A stretch of 64,000 nucleotides of DNA from JACCZR01 sp963844805 (lineage in GTDB: Bacteria; Actinomycetota; Thermoleophilia; Solirubrobacterales; Thermoleophilaceae): NCBI GenBank assembly GCA_963844805.1, contig CAWJPU010000011.1, positions 1 through 64,000 of the forward strand, in the 5' to 3' direction. The position numbers and the translations under genes were made by a program. Within the stretch, counting starts at the first letter, position 1. Every line of letters begins with the position of its first letter. The notes beneath the pieces were generated by a model. It had not been told where the DNA came from. It ran no database searches and worked only from the letters and a program-made list of their open reading frames with translations. Below are positions 17,406 to 27,403 of the stretch, one piece after another.

Positions 17406-17424
17406 CTAATTGAGGCTACCCTAA
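17396..17424. promoter_or_regulatory. overlapping DtxR/IdeR-type iron boxes before efeO
   Basis: Two overlapping palindromic sites. CTAATTGAGGCTACCCTAA (17406-17424) matches 14 of 19 positions of the DtxR consensus TTAGGTTAGGCTAACCTAA, and TTAGGGTCACCTAA (17396-17409) forms a second, shorter site. They sit at the very start of efeO, so an iron-loaded repressor bound here should block transcription when iron is plentiful. Match counting was done by eye. Confidence 0.75.
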
Positions 17425-17447
17425 CTCGGGCGGCGGGGGTCGCGCGG

Positions 17448-18297
17448 TCAGCCGCCCCGGACGGCGCGCGCCACCAGTGGCGCGACGCCCAGCATCCCTC
17501 CGAGGTTCGGGTGCACCGGGGCCGCCGCGTTCACCGGAACAAACGGCTCGACCCAGCGCACGACCGGCGGCTTGCACGCGTCGTGCCCGATGCTCGCGGT
17601 GTACCAGTCGACCACCGCCGCCCCGTTCGCTCCCGCCTGAGTGGCGAGCATCGCGTTCAGCTCCTTCTGCTTCTCCCGCAGGTAGGGCACGTCGCCGCGG
17701 GCGACCGGCATCTGCGGGAAGCACCCCGTCCCCTTCTCGGGGAATATCGCCGCGTAGTTGACCACGGCCACCCGCGCCTGGGGGGACCGGCTGTGAATGC
17801 CCTGCAGGACCTGCGGCCACCTTCGGTGCGGTGGCCGCGATTCGGTCGCTGATCTCGTCGCCGCCGTTGCGGGTGTAGTAGTCCTTGCACGGCGAGCCCT
17901 CCGGCGAGGTGCTCGTGCAGCGGTCGAGGATCTCCGAGAAGCCGATGTCGTTGCCGCCGATGGTGACGGTGACGGCGTGCGTGTCGGCGCGCAGCGAGTC
18001 GAACTGCGGCGGGTTGGGGCCGGGCGACACGTTCTGGGGCTGGGTCATGTCCTCGGTCTCGGCCCCCGAGCAGCTGGCGTCGGTCAGCGCGTACCCGGTC
18101 TGCCGCGCGGCCAGGTTCGCGTAGTTGTTGTTCGACTTCAGGCATCCCAGCGGCGGGACCTGGGCCGGGATCAGCGGCCCGGCCGCGAAGGAGTCCCCGA
18201 GGCCGACGTACTCCTTGGCCAGGGAGGCGGCCGGCGCGCCCAGGGCGAAGAGGGCCGCGAGGGCCGCTGCAAGCGCCAGCGCGCGCGTTCGCTGCAC
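17448..18297 (-). CDS. secreted SGNH-hydrolase esterase/lipase, frameshifted
   Basis: About 283 residues from the GTG at 18297 with a Sec signal (LALAAALAALFALGAPAASLA). Block I is VGLGDSFAAGP (GDS Ser), block III IGGNDIGF (GND), block V HPN near the C-terminus (EPFVPVNAAAPVHPN), together the Ser-Gly-Asn-His set. Six Cys would give the three disulfides usual in Streptomyces-type secreted lipases. The frame slips near 17800, between IAATAPKV and the stretch ending ARVAVVNYAAIFPEKG. It should hydrolyse esters or lipids outside the cell. It is divergent from the patatin gene with a 54-base gap holding both promoters. Confidence 0.88.
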
Positions 18298-18351
18298 GCA
18301 GCGGAGATACCCCGCTGCAATACGCACAAAACGCGGGGGTAGGGTGCCGAC

Positions 18352-19529
18352 ATGACCCAGCGCTCCACCGTCGGCCTCGTGATCGCGGGCGCGGGAGCCC
18401 GCGGCGCCTACGAGGCGGGAGCCCTCGCCGCACTGCTGCCGCGGCTGGAGGAGCGGGAGCTCCGGCCGAGCGTGCTGGTCGGGACGAGCGCCGGCGCCAT
18501 CAACGCGGGCTACCTGGCCGCGAAGCTCCACCTGGGAGCCGAGGCTGCCGACCGAGGGGCTGCTGTCCCTGTGGCGCTCGCTGGACAAGTCCGAGCTGGT
18601 GGGGCCGCTGGCGTTCACGGCGCTGCCCGCCGTGCTCGGGTACGCCGGCCGGCTCGCCTACCTCGGCACCGGCTCGGGCAGCATCGCGGACTTCGGCCGC
18701 TTCCCGGAGGTGCTCGACGCGGCCGTGGGGGACTGGGGGCAGATCGCGGCGAACATCGACGCCGGCGAGCTCCGCGCGGTCGGCTTCGTGGCGACGGCCG
18801 CCTCCAGCGGAGGCAGTGTCGTCTTCATGCGGTCGGCGGAGGGCCTGGAGCCGCCGCCACAGGACGACAAGAAGGGCATCCGCTACGTGCGGGCGGAGCT
18901 GGACGCCGACCACGTGATCGCGTCCAGCTCGATCCCGGTCTTCTTCCCCCCGAAGCAGATTCGGGAGCCCACCACCGCCGCCGGGTGGTACTGGGACGGC
19001 GGCACCCGTCTGAACACCCCGATTCGGCCCGCGCTGTCGATCGGGGTCGACGCCCTGGTGATCGCCGGCACCGACCCGCCGCGGCATCCCGCCTCGCACG
19101 AGGGCGAGGACGGCGCGAAGCCCGACTTCGACGACGGGGCCCTGCACGTCCTGCAGGCGACGCTCAACGACTCGGTGATCGAGGATCTGCACTCGCTGGT
19201 GCGGGTGAACGAGATGCTCTCGGCCGGCGGCGAGGAGCGGCTCGGCCGCCGGCGGCGCTACGAGTACCTGTTCGCCGGGCCAGACCGCCACGGCATCCTC
19301 GGGCGAGACCGCGGCGGAGACCCTTCGCGAGCAGTACGGGGGACCCCTGCGGGCGCTGTCGGACTTCGCGATCCTGGACCGCCTGCTGGGCCGCCAGGGC
19401 AGCCAGCAGGCGGAGCTGCAGAGCTACCTGCTGTTCGATTCGGACTTCATCGAGCGGCTGATCGAGCTGGGGCGCGCGGCCGGGGAGGCGGCGTGGGAGC
19501 GCGGCTGGCTGAGCGACACGTTGCCCTGA
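18352..19529 (+). CDS. patatin-like phospholipase, two frameshifts
   Basis: About 392 residues read across three frames. Start ATG at 18352. The first frame gives the oxyanion loop GAGARGAYEAG and nucleophile elbow GTSAGA (G-x-S-x-G). A slip near 18545 leads to TEGLLSLWRSLDKSELVGPL and on to YWDGGTRLNTPI, whose D-G-G is the catalytic Asp motif. A second slip near 19290 leads into a helical tail (LDRLLGRQGSQQAELQ) ending SDTLP. Ser-Asp dyad lipases of this type hydrolyse acyl lipids in the cytoplasm. It is convergent with the aldehyde dehydrogenase (6-base gap). Confidence 0.88.
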
Positions 19530-19535
19530 GCTTCC

Positions 19536-20976
19536 TCAGCTCAGAGAGGCCATCACGTGCTTGACGTGGGTGTAGTCCTCCAGCGAGTACATGGACAGGT
19601 CCTTGCCGTAGCCGGACTCCTTCATCCCGCCGTGCGGCATCTCGCTCGGGAGGGGGATGTGGTCGTTGATCCACACGCAGCCGAAGCGCAGCGCGTTGGC
19701 CACCCGCAGCGCGCGGCCCACGTCGCGCGTCCACACCGACGAGGCCAGGCCGTAGCGGGTCCCGTTGGCCCAGCGGATCGCCTCCTCCTCGTCGGTGAAC
19801 CGCTGCACGGTCATCACCGGGCCGAAGATCTCGCGCTGGATCATCTCGTCGTCCTGCTCGAGGCCCGGCGACCACCGTCGGCTCCACGAAGAAGCCGGGC
19901 AGGTCGGGCTCGCCGCCGCCGGTGACCACCTCGGCGTGGCCGGGCCGGCGCTCGAGGAAGCCCTCGACGCGCTCCCGCTGGCGCTGCGAGTTCAGCGGCC
20001 CGAGCGTCGTGTCCTCGGAGGCGGTGTCGCCCATCACGTAGCCCTTGGCCTCATCGGCCAGTCCGGAGACGACGTCGTCGTACACCTTCGGGCCGGCCAG
20101 GATGCGCGTGGCCGCCGTGCAGTCCTGGCCCGCGTTGTAGAGGCCGGTGCCGGCGATGGTCTCCAGCGCGGTCTCCATGTCGACGTCGTCGAAGACCACG
20201 ACGGGGGCCTTGCCGCCCAGCTCCAGGTGCACCCGCTTCAGCGTGTCGGCCGCCGCGCGGGCGATGCCCTTGCCCGTCTCCGGCGAGCCGGTCAGCGACA
20301 CCATCTCCACCAGCGGGTGGGTCACCAGCGCGGACCCCGCGGGGTCGCCGTGGCCCAGCACCACGTTGAACACGCCCTTGGGGAACGCCTGCGAGGCCAG
20401 CTCGGCCAGCTTGACCGTCGACAGGGGCGTGGTCTCCGCCGGCTTGAGCACGGTGGTGTTGCCGGTGGCCAGCGCCGGCCCGATCTTCCACACCGCCATC
20501 AGCAGCGGGTAGTTCCACGGAGTGATCTGGCCCACGACGCCGATCGGCTCGCGCCGGATCATGGAGGTGTAGCCCTCCAGGTACTCGCCCGCCGGCTTGC
20601 CCTCCATGTTGCGCGCGGCACTGGCGAAGAAACGCAGGTTGTCCGCCGCGGCGGGGATCTCGTCCTCCAGGAAGGCGGCGCGCGGCTTGCCGGCGTCGGC
20701 CGACTCGAGGTCGGCCAGCTCGTCGGCGTGCTCCTCGACCAGGTCGGCCAGCTTGAGCATCGCCAGCGACCGGTCCTTGGGGGTGGTGACTCCCCACGAC
20801 TCGAAAGCGCGGCGGGCCGCCTTGACCGCGCGGTCGACGTCCTCGGCGCTCGACAGCGGGGCTTCGGCCAGCGGCTCGGCGGTAGCGGGGTTGACCACGG
20901 TCTCGGTGGCGCCGTCGGCGGCGTCGGCCGGCTCGCCGTCGATGAAGTTCTGGAGCTTGGTCAGCGTGGTTGCCAT
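19536..20976 (-). CDS. NAD-dependent aldehyde dehydrogenase (aminobutyraldehyde/betaine-aldehyde type), frameshifted
   Basis: About 480 residues. The start ATG at 20976 has a strong AAGGAGGAG 5-13 bases upstream and overlaps the end of alanine dehydrogenase. Family marks: ITPWNYPLLMAVWK, ELGGKAPVVVFDDVD (catalytic Glu), NAGQDCTAATR (catalytic Cys), and after a frame slip near 19865, REIFGPVMTV and the closing GMKESGYGKDLSMYSLEDYT. The last motif is typical of 4-aminobutyraldehyde and betaine-aldehyde dehydrogenases. In this context it would oxidise 4-aminobutanal, made from putrescine by the nearby aminotransferase, to 4-aminobutyrate. Confidence 0.92.
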
Positions 20977-22102
20977 GCGCTCTCCTCCTTGAGCACTTCG
21001 TCGAGGGGGGTGTATCCGGTGCCGGTGCCCTCGGCGACGGCCGGGTGGGTGACGCTGGCCGGCGGCCACGTTCACCCCCGGGCGCAGGCCGGGGTCTTGC
21101 TCGATGGCACCGCGGACTCCGTGGTCGGCCAGGGCGAGCACGTAGGGCAGGGTGGCGTTGGTCAGGGCGAAGGTGGAGGTGACGGGCACCGCGCCGGGCA
21201 TGTTGGCGACGCAGTAGTGCGTCACGCCGTCGACCTCGAAGGTGGGGTCGGAGTGGGTGGTGGGCTGCGAGGTCTCGAAGCAGCCACCCTGGTCGATGGC
21301 CACGTCCACGAGCACGGCGCGCTCGCGCATGAGCCGGAGCTGGTCGCGCTTGATCACGTACGGCGCGCGGGCGCCCTGGACCAGGACGGCGCCGATCACG
21401 AGGTCCGCCCGCGGCAGCATCTCCTCGATGGAGAGGGTCGAGGAGTAGCACCGTCGAGGCGCGGCCGGCGAAGTAGACGTCCAGCTCGCGCAGGCGGTCG
21501 AGGTCGCGGTCGAAGACGAACACGTCGGCCTCCATGCCGATCGCGATCGCGGCCGCGTTGAAGCCGACCACCCCGCCTCCGATCACCATCACGTTGGCGG
21601 CGGGCACGCCGGGCACACCGCCCAGCAGCACCCCGCGGCCGCCGAGAGGGCGCTCCAGGAAGAAGGCCCCCGCCTGGGTGGCGATCTTGCCCGCCACCTC
21701 GCTCATCGGGGCCAGCAGCGGCAGTCGCCCCTGGGCGTCGGTCACGGTCTCGTACGCGATGCAGGTGGCGCCGGACGCGACCAGCGCGCGCGTCAGCTCG
21801 GGGTCGGGCGCCAGGTGCAGGTAGGTGAACAGCGTGTGCTCGGGTCGCAGCATCGCGACCTCCGCGGGCTGCGGCTCCTTGACCCCCAGCAGCAGCTCCG
21901 CCTGGTCGAACACCTCGACGGCGTCCTCGAGCATCTGCGCTCCCTGCGCCTCGTACTCGGCGTCTGGAATCGTGCTGCCCAGCCCCGCGCCCGCCTGAAT
22001 GAGCACCTCGTGGTCGTGCTCGGTCAGCTCGCGCACGCCGGCGGGGGTGATCGCGGCGCGGTACTCGTCCTCCTTGATCTCGGTGGGCACGCCGACCTTC
22101 AC
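20961..22102 (-). CDS. ald: alanine dehydrogenase, two frameshifts
   Basis: About 380 residues from the GTG at 22102 (VKVGVPTEIKEDEYR), which overlaps the upstream stop as GTGA. Motifs: AAITPAGVREL, LFTYLHLA, CIAYETV, and the NAD site VIGGGVVGFNAA. A slip near 21440 (between DVYFAGRAST and EEMLPRADLVIGA) and one near 21065 (after LRPGVNVAAG, resuming VTHPAVAEGTGTGYTP) break the frame. The enzyme interconverts L-alanine and pyruvate. Since a putrescine-type aminotransferase commonly uses pyruvate as acceptor, Ald would regenerate it from alanine and release ammonium. Confidence 0.92.
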
Positions 22103-23172
22103 CGCAGCGCTCCCACCGCCACCGAGAAGCGGCAGTTGCGCGTCTCGAGCTCGGGGAACAGGTCGTCGGGGGACACGCATCGCTCGGGCGGCAGCGCGCC
22201 CGCGGTGTCGATACGGCCTCGGGCCAGCAGCCGCACGGCGGCGGCGGCCGGGGCGGCCGTCGACACGATGCCGCCGCCGAGGCCCCACCGCTCCATCGGC
22301 TCGGTAACGGCGGTCACACGCACGTCGTCGGCCGTGACGACATGCACGGACACCGTCCGCGCCGAGGGCGGCAGGGCCTCGCGCGCCGCGCGCTCGACCT
22401 CCGGTTCCGGCGCGCCGGTGAGCGCCCGCAGGCGCTCCAGCAACGCCGGGGCCAGGGAGAGCCGGAAGGAGCACGCGCGGCAGCCGAAGCTGTCGGGGAA
22501 CGTGAGCACTTCGGAGTGGAGCGTGAAGATGGTGTCCGCGGGGCCGATGGGCTCGCCCACGTCGATCTCGCCGCCGGGTGTCAGCGGGTCGACCTCCTCG
22601 GGCTCGCCGTCGCTCACCACCACGGGCGGAATGGTCAGCTCGTCGAGCAGCGTGCGCAGGGCGTAGGGGTAGCTCGGCCCGTCAGGCGGGTCGAGGTCGC
22701 GCCCGGCAGCGACGACGTCCATGCTCTCGGGCGGGTGGCCGAGCTCGCGCAGCGCGCGCACGCCCATCACGTTGGTCTTGCCCGGAGAGGAGCCCATCCC
22801 CAGCAGGGCCAGCAGGCCGGCCCGCTCGTACTCGCCGTGCAGCTCCAACTGCTGGGCGGTCACGTGGTACAGACCGCCGAGGTCCACGTAGTGGCAGCCC
22901 GCCCACAGGCAGGCGCGCATCGCGTCGACGTTGATCCGGTAGCTGGCCGAGTTGACCAGCACGAAAGAGTCCTCGATCGCGTCGCTGAGCCCCTCGCGGG
23001 CGTCCACGCCGCGGGCGAACGCCTTGTCGCCGCCGTGGCGCTTGGCCACGGCCAGCGCCCGCTCGGCGTCGAGGTCCAGCAGCAGCAGCTCGGTCACCTC
23101 CTCGGACTCAGACAGGTCGCGGACGATCGCCGGCGCGATTGTCCCGCCGGCTCCCAGAACGGCGACCCTCAC
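22099..23172 (-). CDS. saccharopine dehydrogenase-like NAD(P) oxidoreductase
   Basis: 357 residues from the GTG at 23172, overlapping the pucR stop. The N-terminal Rossmann motif is VAVLGAGGTIAPAI, followed by the family's GCHYVDLGGLYHVTAQQ and LALLGMGSSPGKTNVMG, the latter typical of saccharopine dehydrogenase/reductase relatives. The C-terminal half binds the amino-acid-like substrate in true members; the substrate here is unknown. Its position between pucR and ald, with overlaps on both sides, suggests a step in amine or amino-acid breakdown, possibly condensing an amino acid with an oxoacid or aldehyde. Confidence 0.85.
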   Translation of the reverse strand: MRVAVLGAGGTIAPAIVRDLSESEEVTELLLLDLDAERALAVAKRHGGDKAFARGVDAREGLSDAIEDSFVLVNSASYRINVDAMRACLWAGCHYVDLGGLYHVTAQQLELHGEYERAGLLALLGMGSSPGKTNVMGVRALRELGHPPESMDVVAAGRDLDPPDGPSYPYALRTLLDELTIPPVVVSDGEPEEVDPLTPGGEIDVGEPIGPADTIFTLHSEVLTFPDSFGCRACSFRLSLAPALLERLRALTGAPEPEVERAAREALPPSARTVSVHVVTADDVRVTAVTEPMERWGLGGGIVSTAAPAAAAVRLLARGRIDTAGALPPERCVSPDDLFPELETRNCRFSVAVGALR

Positions 23173-24710
23173 GAGGCCACCAGCTCCCGGGCCCGCAGTG
23201 CGAGCCAGAACTCGATCCGGTCCTGGGCGCGCGACAGGTCGCGCCCCGTGAGCTCCTCCACGCGACGGATGCGGTAGCGCAGCGTGTGGCGGTGGCAGTA
23301 CAGCTCGCGGGCCGCGCGCTCCCACTGCCCGTTGCACTCGATGAAGGCCTCCAGCGACCGCACCAGCTCGTTGCCGTACTCGCGCCCACCGTCCTCCAGC
23401 GGGCCCAGCACGCTGTCGGAGAACAGCCGCAGCGCGTCGTCGTCCTGCACCGACAGCAGCAACTGGAACGCGCCCAAGTCACGCCACGAGCCCACCCGTG
23501 GAACGCTGCCGTTGGACAGCCCCGCCGCCTCCAGCGCCAGTCGCGCCTCGTGGAAGGAGCGCCGCAGCTCCGCCGAGGAGGCCACCCGGCTCACCGCGGC
23601 GCGCTCGGCGCCGACGGCCGCGAGCAGGTGCTCGCCCAGGGCGACGGGGTCGGGAAGGTCGTCGCCGGCGACGACGGCCACAAGCAGCCCGTCGCTGTCG
23701 GCCACCAGGCCGGCGTGGCCCGCGTCGCCCAGCGCTCGCGCCAGCTCCAGCTCGGCCCTGCCCAGCTCGCCCGGCACGCCGGCGGCGACCACCACCGCGG
23801 CCTGCTCGCCCACACCGAAGGGCCGTAGCCGCCCCGCCAGCTCTCGCCCCGTCAGGCGACCCGACACCGCGTCGGCGATCACGTCGCCGGCCAGCCGCCG
23901 CTCGGTGTCGCGCATCGCGCGCTGGCGCATCAGCTCCAGGGCCACGACGGTCGTGGCCTGCTGGCAGATCAACCGCTCGAACTCGCCCAGCCCCTCCGAC
24001 TCGCTGGCGGCCACCAGCCACGCGGAGGGCGCGCCGTCGGAGCGCGCGGACACGGGCAGGACCAGCGCCCGGCCGGCCAGAGTCGGATGGTCGGGCGCGA
24101 ACTCCACGCCCTCGCGGTCGCGGCGCACCTGGTCGCGCACCCCGGCCACGGCCTCCGCGCCGAGCTCGCGGCGGAACGCCCGCTCGGCCAGCACCTCGCC
24201 GCGCGCGTCGAGCACCAGCACGGCGCCGCCCACCGCGGCGGCCAGCGCTCGGACCACCTCGTCCAGGCCGCGTTCCTCGAGCACGAGCCGCTCCAGGCGC
24301 TTGTGGGTCGCCACCCCGCGCTGCAGCACCTCGTAGTGCTCGTTGACAAGACGCCCGAACGCCTTCTCCGTCACGGCGATGAACGGCAGCTCGTACGGGA
24401 CCTCGAACACGGGGAAGGCGAGCGCCTCGGCCTCGTCGAGCAGCGGCTCGGGCACGTCGCCGAAGCCGAAGCCGGTGCCCAGCCCCAGCCCGGCCAGGCT
24501 GTGGCCCGACAGCCTGCGCACCCACTCGCGCAGCCCGTCGTCGCCCTCGATCTGCATCCCGGTGCTCAGCAGCAGCTCGCCACCCGACAGCCACGGCGTG
24601 GGGTCGGCCAGCTCGGCGATGTGCACCCACCGCACCGGCGCGTCGGCACCGGCCTCGCCGGCGGCCAGCTCGAGGCCCATCTCGGCGACCAGGGCGCGGA
24701 CGGTCAGCAC
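23169..24710 (-). CDS. PucR-family transcriptional regulator
   Basis: 513 residues: an N-terminal PucR domain (about 1-125, beginning LTVRALVAEMGLELAAG and including WLSGGELLLSTG), a central GGDEF-like/GAF-like sensing region, and a C-terminal helix-turn-helix of the PucR/CdaR type (ELYCHRHTLRYRIRRVEELTG, trimmed here to its key residues HRHTLRYRI). The family activates purine, amine or amino-acid catabolism genes. It heads the minus-strand group saccharopine DH-ald-ALDH and lies just downstream of the aminotransferase, so it probably controls this polyamine block. Confidence 0.92.
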   Translation of the reverse strand: MLTVRALVAEMGLELAAGEAGADAPVRWVHIAELADPTPWLSGGELLLSTGMQIEGDDGLREWVRRLSGHSLAGLGLGTGFGFGDVPEPLLDEAEALAFPVFEVPYELPFIAVTEKAFGRLVNEHYEVLQRGVATHKRLERLVLEERGLDEVVRALAAAVGGAVLVLDARGEVLAERAFRRELGAEAVAGVRDQVRRDREGVEFAPDHPTLAGRALVLPVSARSDGAPSAWLVAASESEGLGEFERLICQQATTVVALELMRQRAMRDTERRLAGDVIADAVSGRLTGRELAGRLRPFGVGEQAAVVVAAGVPGELGRAELELARALGDAGHAGLVADSDGLLVAVVAGDDLPDPVALGEHLLAAVGAERAAVSRVASSAELRRSFHEARLALEAAGLSNGSVPRVGSWRDLGAFQLLLSVQDDDALRLFSDSVLGPLEDGGREYGNELVRSLEAFIECNGQWERAARELYCHRHTLRYRIRRVEELTGRDLSRAQDRIEFWLALRARELVAS

Positions 24711-24728
24711 GGGCTCAGTGCCTAACGA

Positions 24729-26186
24729 TCAGCCGGCAGAGCGCGTCCTCGCCGGGGTCGTGACGCGAGTCACGGTCGACGTGAGGACCGGATCGACGAT
24801 CTTTTCCCACGCCTCGGTGAGCACCGTGCGCAGCACCGAGTCGATCTCTTCGAACTGCTCGCTGTCGGCTATGAGCGGCGGGGCGAGCTGGATCACCGGA
24901 TCGCCGCGGTCGTCGGCACGGCAGATCAGTCCCTGGCGGTAGAGCTCGCCGGAGAGGAAGCCGCGCAGCAGCGACTCCGATTCCTCGTTGCTGAAGCTCT
25001 CCTTGGTGTCCTGGTCCTTGACCAGCTCGACCGCCTGGAAGAAGCCCGCGCCGCGGACGTCGCCGACGATCGGCAGCTCGCGCAGGCCCTCGAGCATCTG
25101 GCGGAACTCGCCCTCCTTGGCCTGCACGTGCTCGTTCAGCCCCTCGCGCTCGAAGATGTCGAGGTTGGCCATCGCGACCGCCGCGGCCACCGGGTGCCCG
25201 CCGAAGGTCAGGCCGTGGGTGAACATCTGCCCCTCCTCCATGAAGGGCTCGGCGATCTTGTCGGAGGCGATCACCGCGCCCATCGGGGCGTAGGCGGAGG
25301 TCAGCCCCTTCGCGGTGGTGATGAGGTCGGGCTGGTAGTCGTAGCGCTGGCAGCCGAACCAGGTCCCGAGCCGGCCCCACGAGCAGATCACCTCGTCGGA
25401 GATGAGCAGGACGCCGTGCTTGTCGCAGATCTCGCGCACCCGCTGGAAGTAGCCGTCCTGCGGTGGGAAGCAGCCCCCCGCGTTCTGCACCGGCTCCAGG
25501 ATCACCGCGGCCACGGTCTCGGGCCCCTCGAACTCGATCCGATGCTCGATCTGGTCCGCGGCCCAGAGCGGATCGCGGTCGGCGGGCCAGCGGTAGGCGT
25601 TGGTGTTGGGTGCATGCGACGCGCCGGGGGTGAGCGGCTCGAAGGGCTGGCGCAGCGGGGTGATGCCGGTCGCCGCGAGGGCTCCGAGCGTGGTGCCGTG
25701 GTAGGCGATCTCGCGGGCGATCAGCTTTGTGCGCTGGGCCTCCCCTTTGAGCTTGAAGTAGGCCCGGGCCATCTTCCAGGCCGACTCGACCGCCTCCGAG
25801 CCACCGCTGGTGAAGAAGACGCGGTTGAGGTCACCCGGCGCCAGCGAGGCGATTCGCGTCGCGAGCTCGATCGCCCGCGGGTGGGCGTAGGTCCAGTTGG
25901 TGTAGAAGCCCAGCTCGGCGGCCTGGCGGGCCGCGGCCTCACCCAGTTCGGCGCGGCCATGACCCGCGTTGACGCAGAACAGCGCCGCCAGCCCGTCGAG
26001 GTAGCGCTTGCCGTTCTCGTCGAAGACGTAGCAGCCCTCGCCGCGCACGAGCACCGGCACCTCGCCCTCGTCGTAGGCGCCCATGGGCGTGAAGTGCATC
26101 CACAGATGACGCTTGGCCTGCTCCTGCAGCTTGGTGGCTGCGCCCGCGTGGTGCTCAGGCGCGGTCTGGGGTGTGGTGGCGGCCAT
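24729..26186 (-). CDS. class III aminotransferase, putrescine/polyamine-pyruvate type
   Basis: 485 residues from the ATG at 26186 with GGAGGAG 5 bases upstream. PLP fold-type I features: FTSGGSEAVESAWKMAR, AYHGTTLGALAATG, the Asp-containing ISDEVICSWGRLG, and the Schiff-base Lys in TTAKGLTSAY. The N-terminal HLWMHFTPMGAYD and overall length fit SpuC-like putrescine (or spermidine)-pyruvate aminotransferases; omega-amino-acid-pyruvate aminotransferase is the alternative. It is divergent from the potABCD operon and shares its 110-bp intergenic region, supporting use of imported putrescine. Confidence 0.9.
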   Translation of the reverse strand: MAATTPQTAPEHHAGAATKLQEQAKRHLWMHFTPMGAYDEGEVPVLVRGEGCYVFDENGKRYLDGLAALFCVNAGHGRAELGEAAARQAAELGFYTNWTYAHPRAIELATRIASLAPGDLNRVFFTSGGSEAVESAWKMARAYFKLKGEAQRTKLIAREIAYHGTTLGALAATGITPLRQPFEPLTPGASHAPNTNAYRWPADRDPLWAADQIEHRIEFEGPETVAAVILEPVQNAGGCFPPQDGYFQRVREICDKHGVLLISDEVICSWGRLGTWFGCQRYDYQPDLITTAKGLTSAYAPMGAVIASDKIAEPFMEEGQMFTHGLTFGGHPVAAAVAMANLDIFEREGLNEHVQAKEGEFRQMLEGLRELPIVGDVRGAGFFQAVELVKDQDTKESFSNEESESLLRGFLSGELYRQGLICRADDRGDPVIQLAPPLIADSEQFEEIDSVLRTVLTEAWEKIVDPVLTSTVTRVTTPARTRSAG

Positions 26187-26296
26187 CTACTCCTCCGATG
26201 GGACGGACCGCACAAACGTATCGCCGGTTTGAACAACTCACAAGCCCGGTCAGGGTGGAACTATCGGGCCGAGTGTTGTACACATCGTCGCCTAAA
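26187..26296. promoter_or_regulatory. divergent promoter region, aminotransferase / potA
   Basis: A 110-bp non-coding stretch between the two starts and less GC-rich than its surroundings. It includes a short dyad GTGT-TGT-ACAC at about 26274 and AACAACTCACAAG nearby. These are candidate operator pieces for the PucR regulator, but no consensus is known to me and the assignment is inference. The potA start (26297) lacks a Shine-Dalgarno sequence, so its mRNA may be leaderless. Confidence 0.4.
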
Positions 26297-27403
26297 GTGC
26301 CCGAGGGAGATCCCAGCGTCCGCCTGCAAGGCGTGAGCAAGCGCTTCGGCGACTTCACCGCCGTACGCGAGCTCGACCTCGACGTGGATCACGGCGAGTT
26401 CTTCACGCTGCTCGGCCCGAGCGGCTGCGGCAAGACGACCACACTGCGCATGGTCGCCGGCTTCGAGGAGCCCAGCGAGGGCACCGTCCTGCTCGACGGC
26501 GACGACGTGACGGGGCTGCCCCCGTTCAAGCGGCCGACCAACACGGTCTTCCAGAGCTACGCGCTGTTCCCTCACCTGAGCGTCAGCGACAATGTCGCCT
26601 TCGGGCTGCGCCGCAAGGGCGTGGACCGCGACGAGGTGAAGAAGCGCGTCGAGGAGGAGCTCGAACGGGTGGGGCTGGCCGGCGAGGCCAACCGCAGGCC
26701 GCGTCAGCTCTCGGGCGGCCAGCAGCAGCGCGTCGCGCTCGCCCGGGCGCTGGTCAACCGTCCCGCCGTCCTGCTGCTGGACGAGCCGCTGGGCGCCCTG
26801 GACCTCAAGCTGCGAAAGCAGCTCCAGGTCGAACTGAAGCGCATTCAGCGCGAGGTCGGTATCACGTTCATATACGTGACGCACGACCAGGAAGAGGCGC
26901 TCACGATGTCCGACCGCATCGCGGTCATGAACGAGGGCGTCATCGAGCAGGTCGACGAGCCCGAGACCGTGTACGAGCACCCGACCACGGAGTTCGTCGC
27001 CGGCTTCATCGGTGTCTCGAACCTGATGCCGGCGACGATGGTCACGCCCGGCGAGCTGAAGCTCGATGCCGGCGTGACGGTGAAGACCGGCGCCGACGGA
27101 TTCGAGGCCGGCGAGCGCTGCCACGCGATCGTCCGCCCCGAGAAGCTCGAGGTGGCCGCCGACGGAGCCAACGGCGACCGCGCCGGCGTGGACGGCACCG
27201 TCGAGAGCTCCCTGTACCTCGGCACGGCGACCCAACTGGTGGTGCGCCTGGCCGACGGCACGGCGATGACCGTGCTGGTCCCGAACGCCGACGAGGCCGA
27301 GCGCCGGCGCCTGCCCGGCGGCGGCGCCTCGGTGCGCCTGGCGTGGGACACCGCCCACATGCACGTGGTCAAAGCCCCCGGAGGAGGAGAAAGCGAGACA
27401 TGA
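26297..27403 (+). CDS. potA: spermidine/putrescine ABC transporter ATP-binding protein
   Basis: About 368 residues from the GTG at 26297; earlier in-frame starts exist at 26273 and 26276. ABC motifs are complete: Walker A GPSGCGKTT, Q-loop TVFQSYALFPHL, signature LSGGQQQRVALARAL, Walker B LLLDEPLGALD and the switch His in YVTHDQEEA. The C-terminal TOBE region (about 270-365) is of the PotA/CysA class. It powers import through PotB and PotC. Its stop overlaps the potD-like start (ATGA). Confidence 0.93.
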   Translation: MPEGDPSVRLQGVSKRFGDFTAVRELDLDVDHGEFFTLLGPSGCGKTTTLRMVAGFEEPSEGTVLLDGDDVTGLPPFKRPTNTVFQSYALFPHLSVSDNVAFGLRRKGVDRDEVKKRVEEELERVGLAGEANRRPRQLSGGQQQRVALARALVNRPAVLLLDEPLGALDLKLRKQLQVELKRIQREVGITFIYVTHDQEEALTMSDRIAVMNEGVIEQVDEPETVYEHPTTEFVAGFIGVSNLMPATMVTPGELKLDAGVTVKTGADGFEAGERCHAIVRPEKLEVAADGANGDRAGVDGTVESSLYLGTATQLVVRLADGTAMTVLVPNADEAERRRLPGGGASVRLAWDTAHMHVVKAPGGGESET

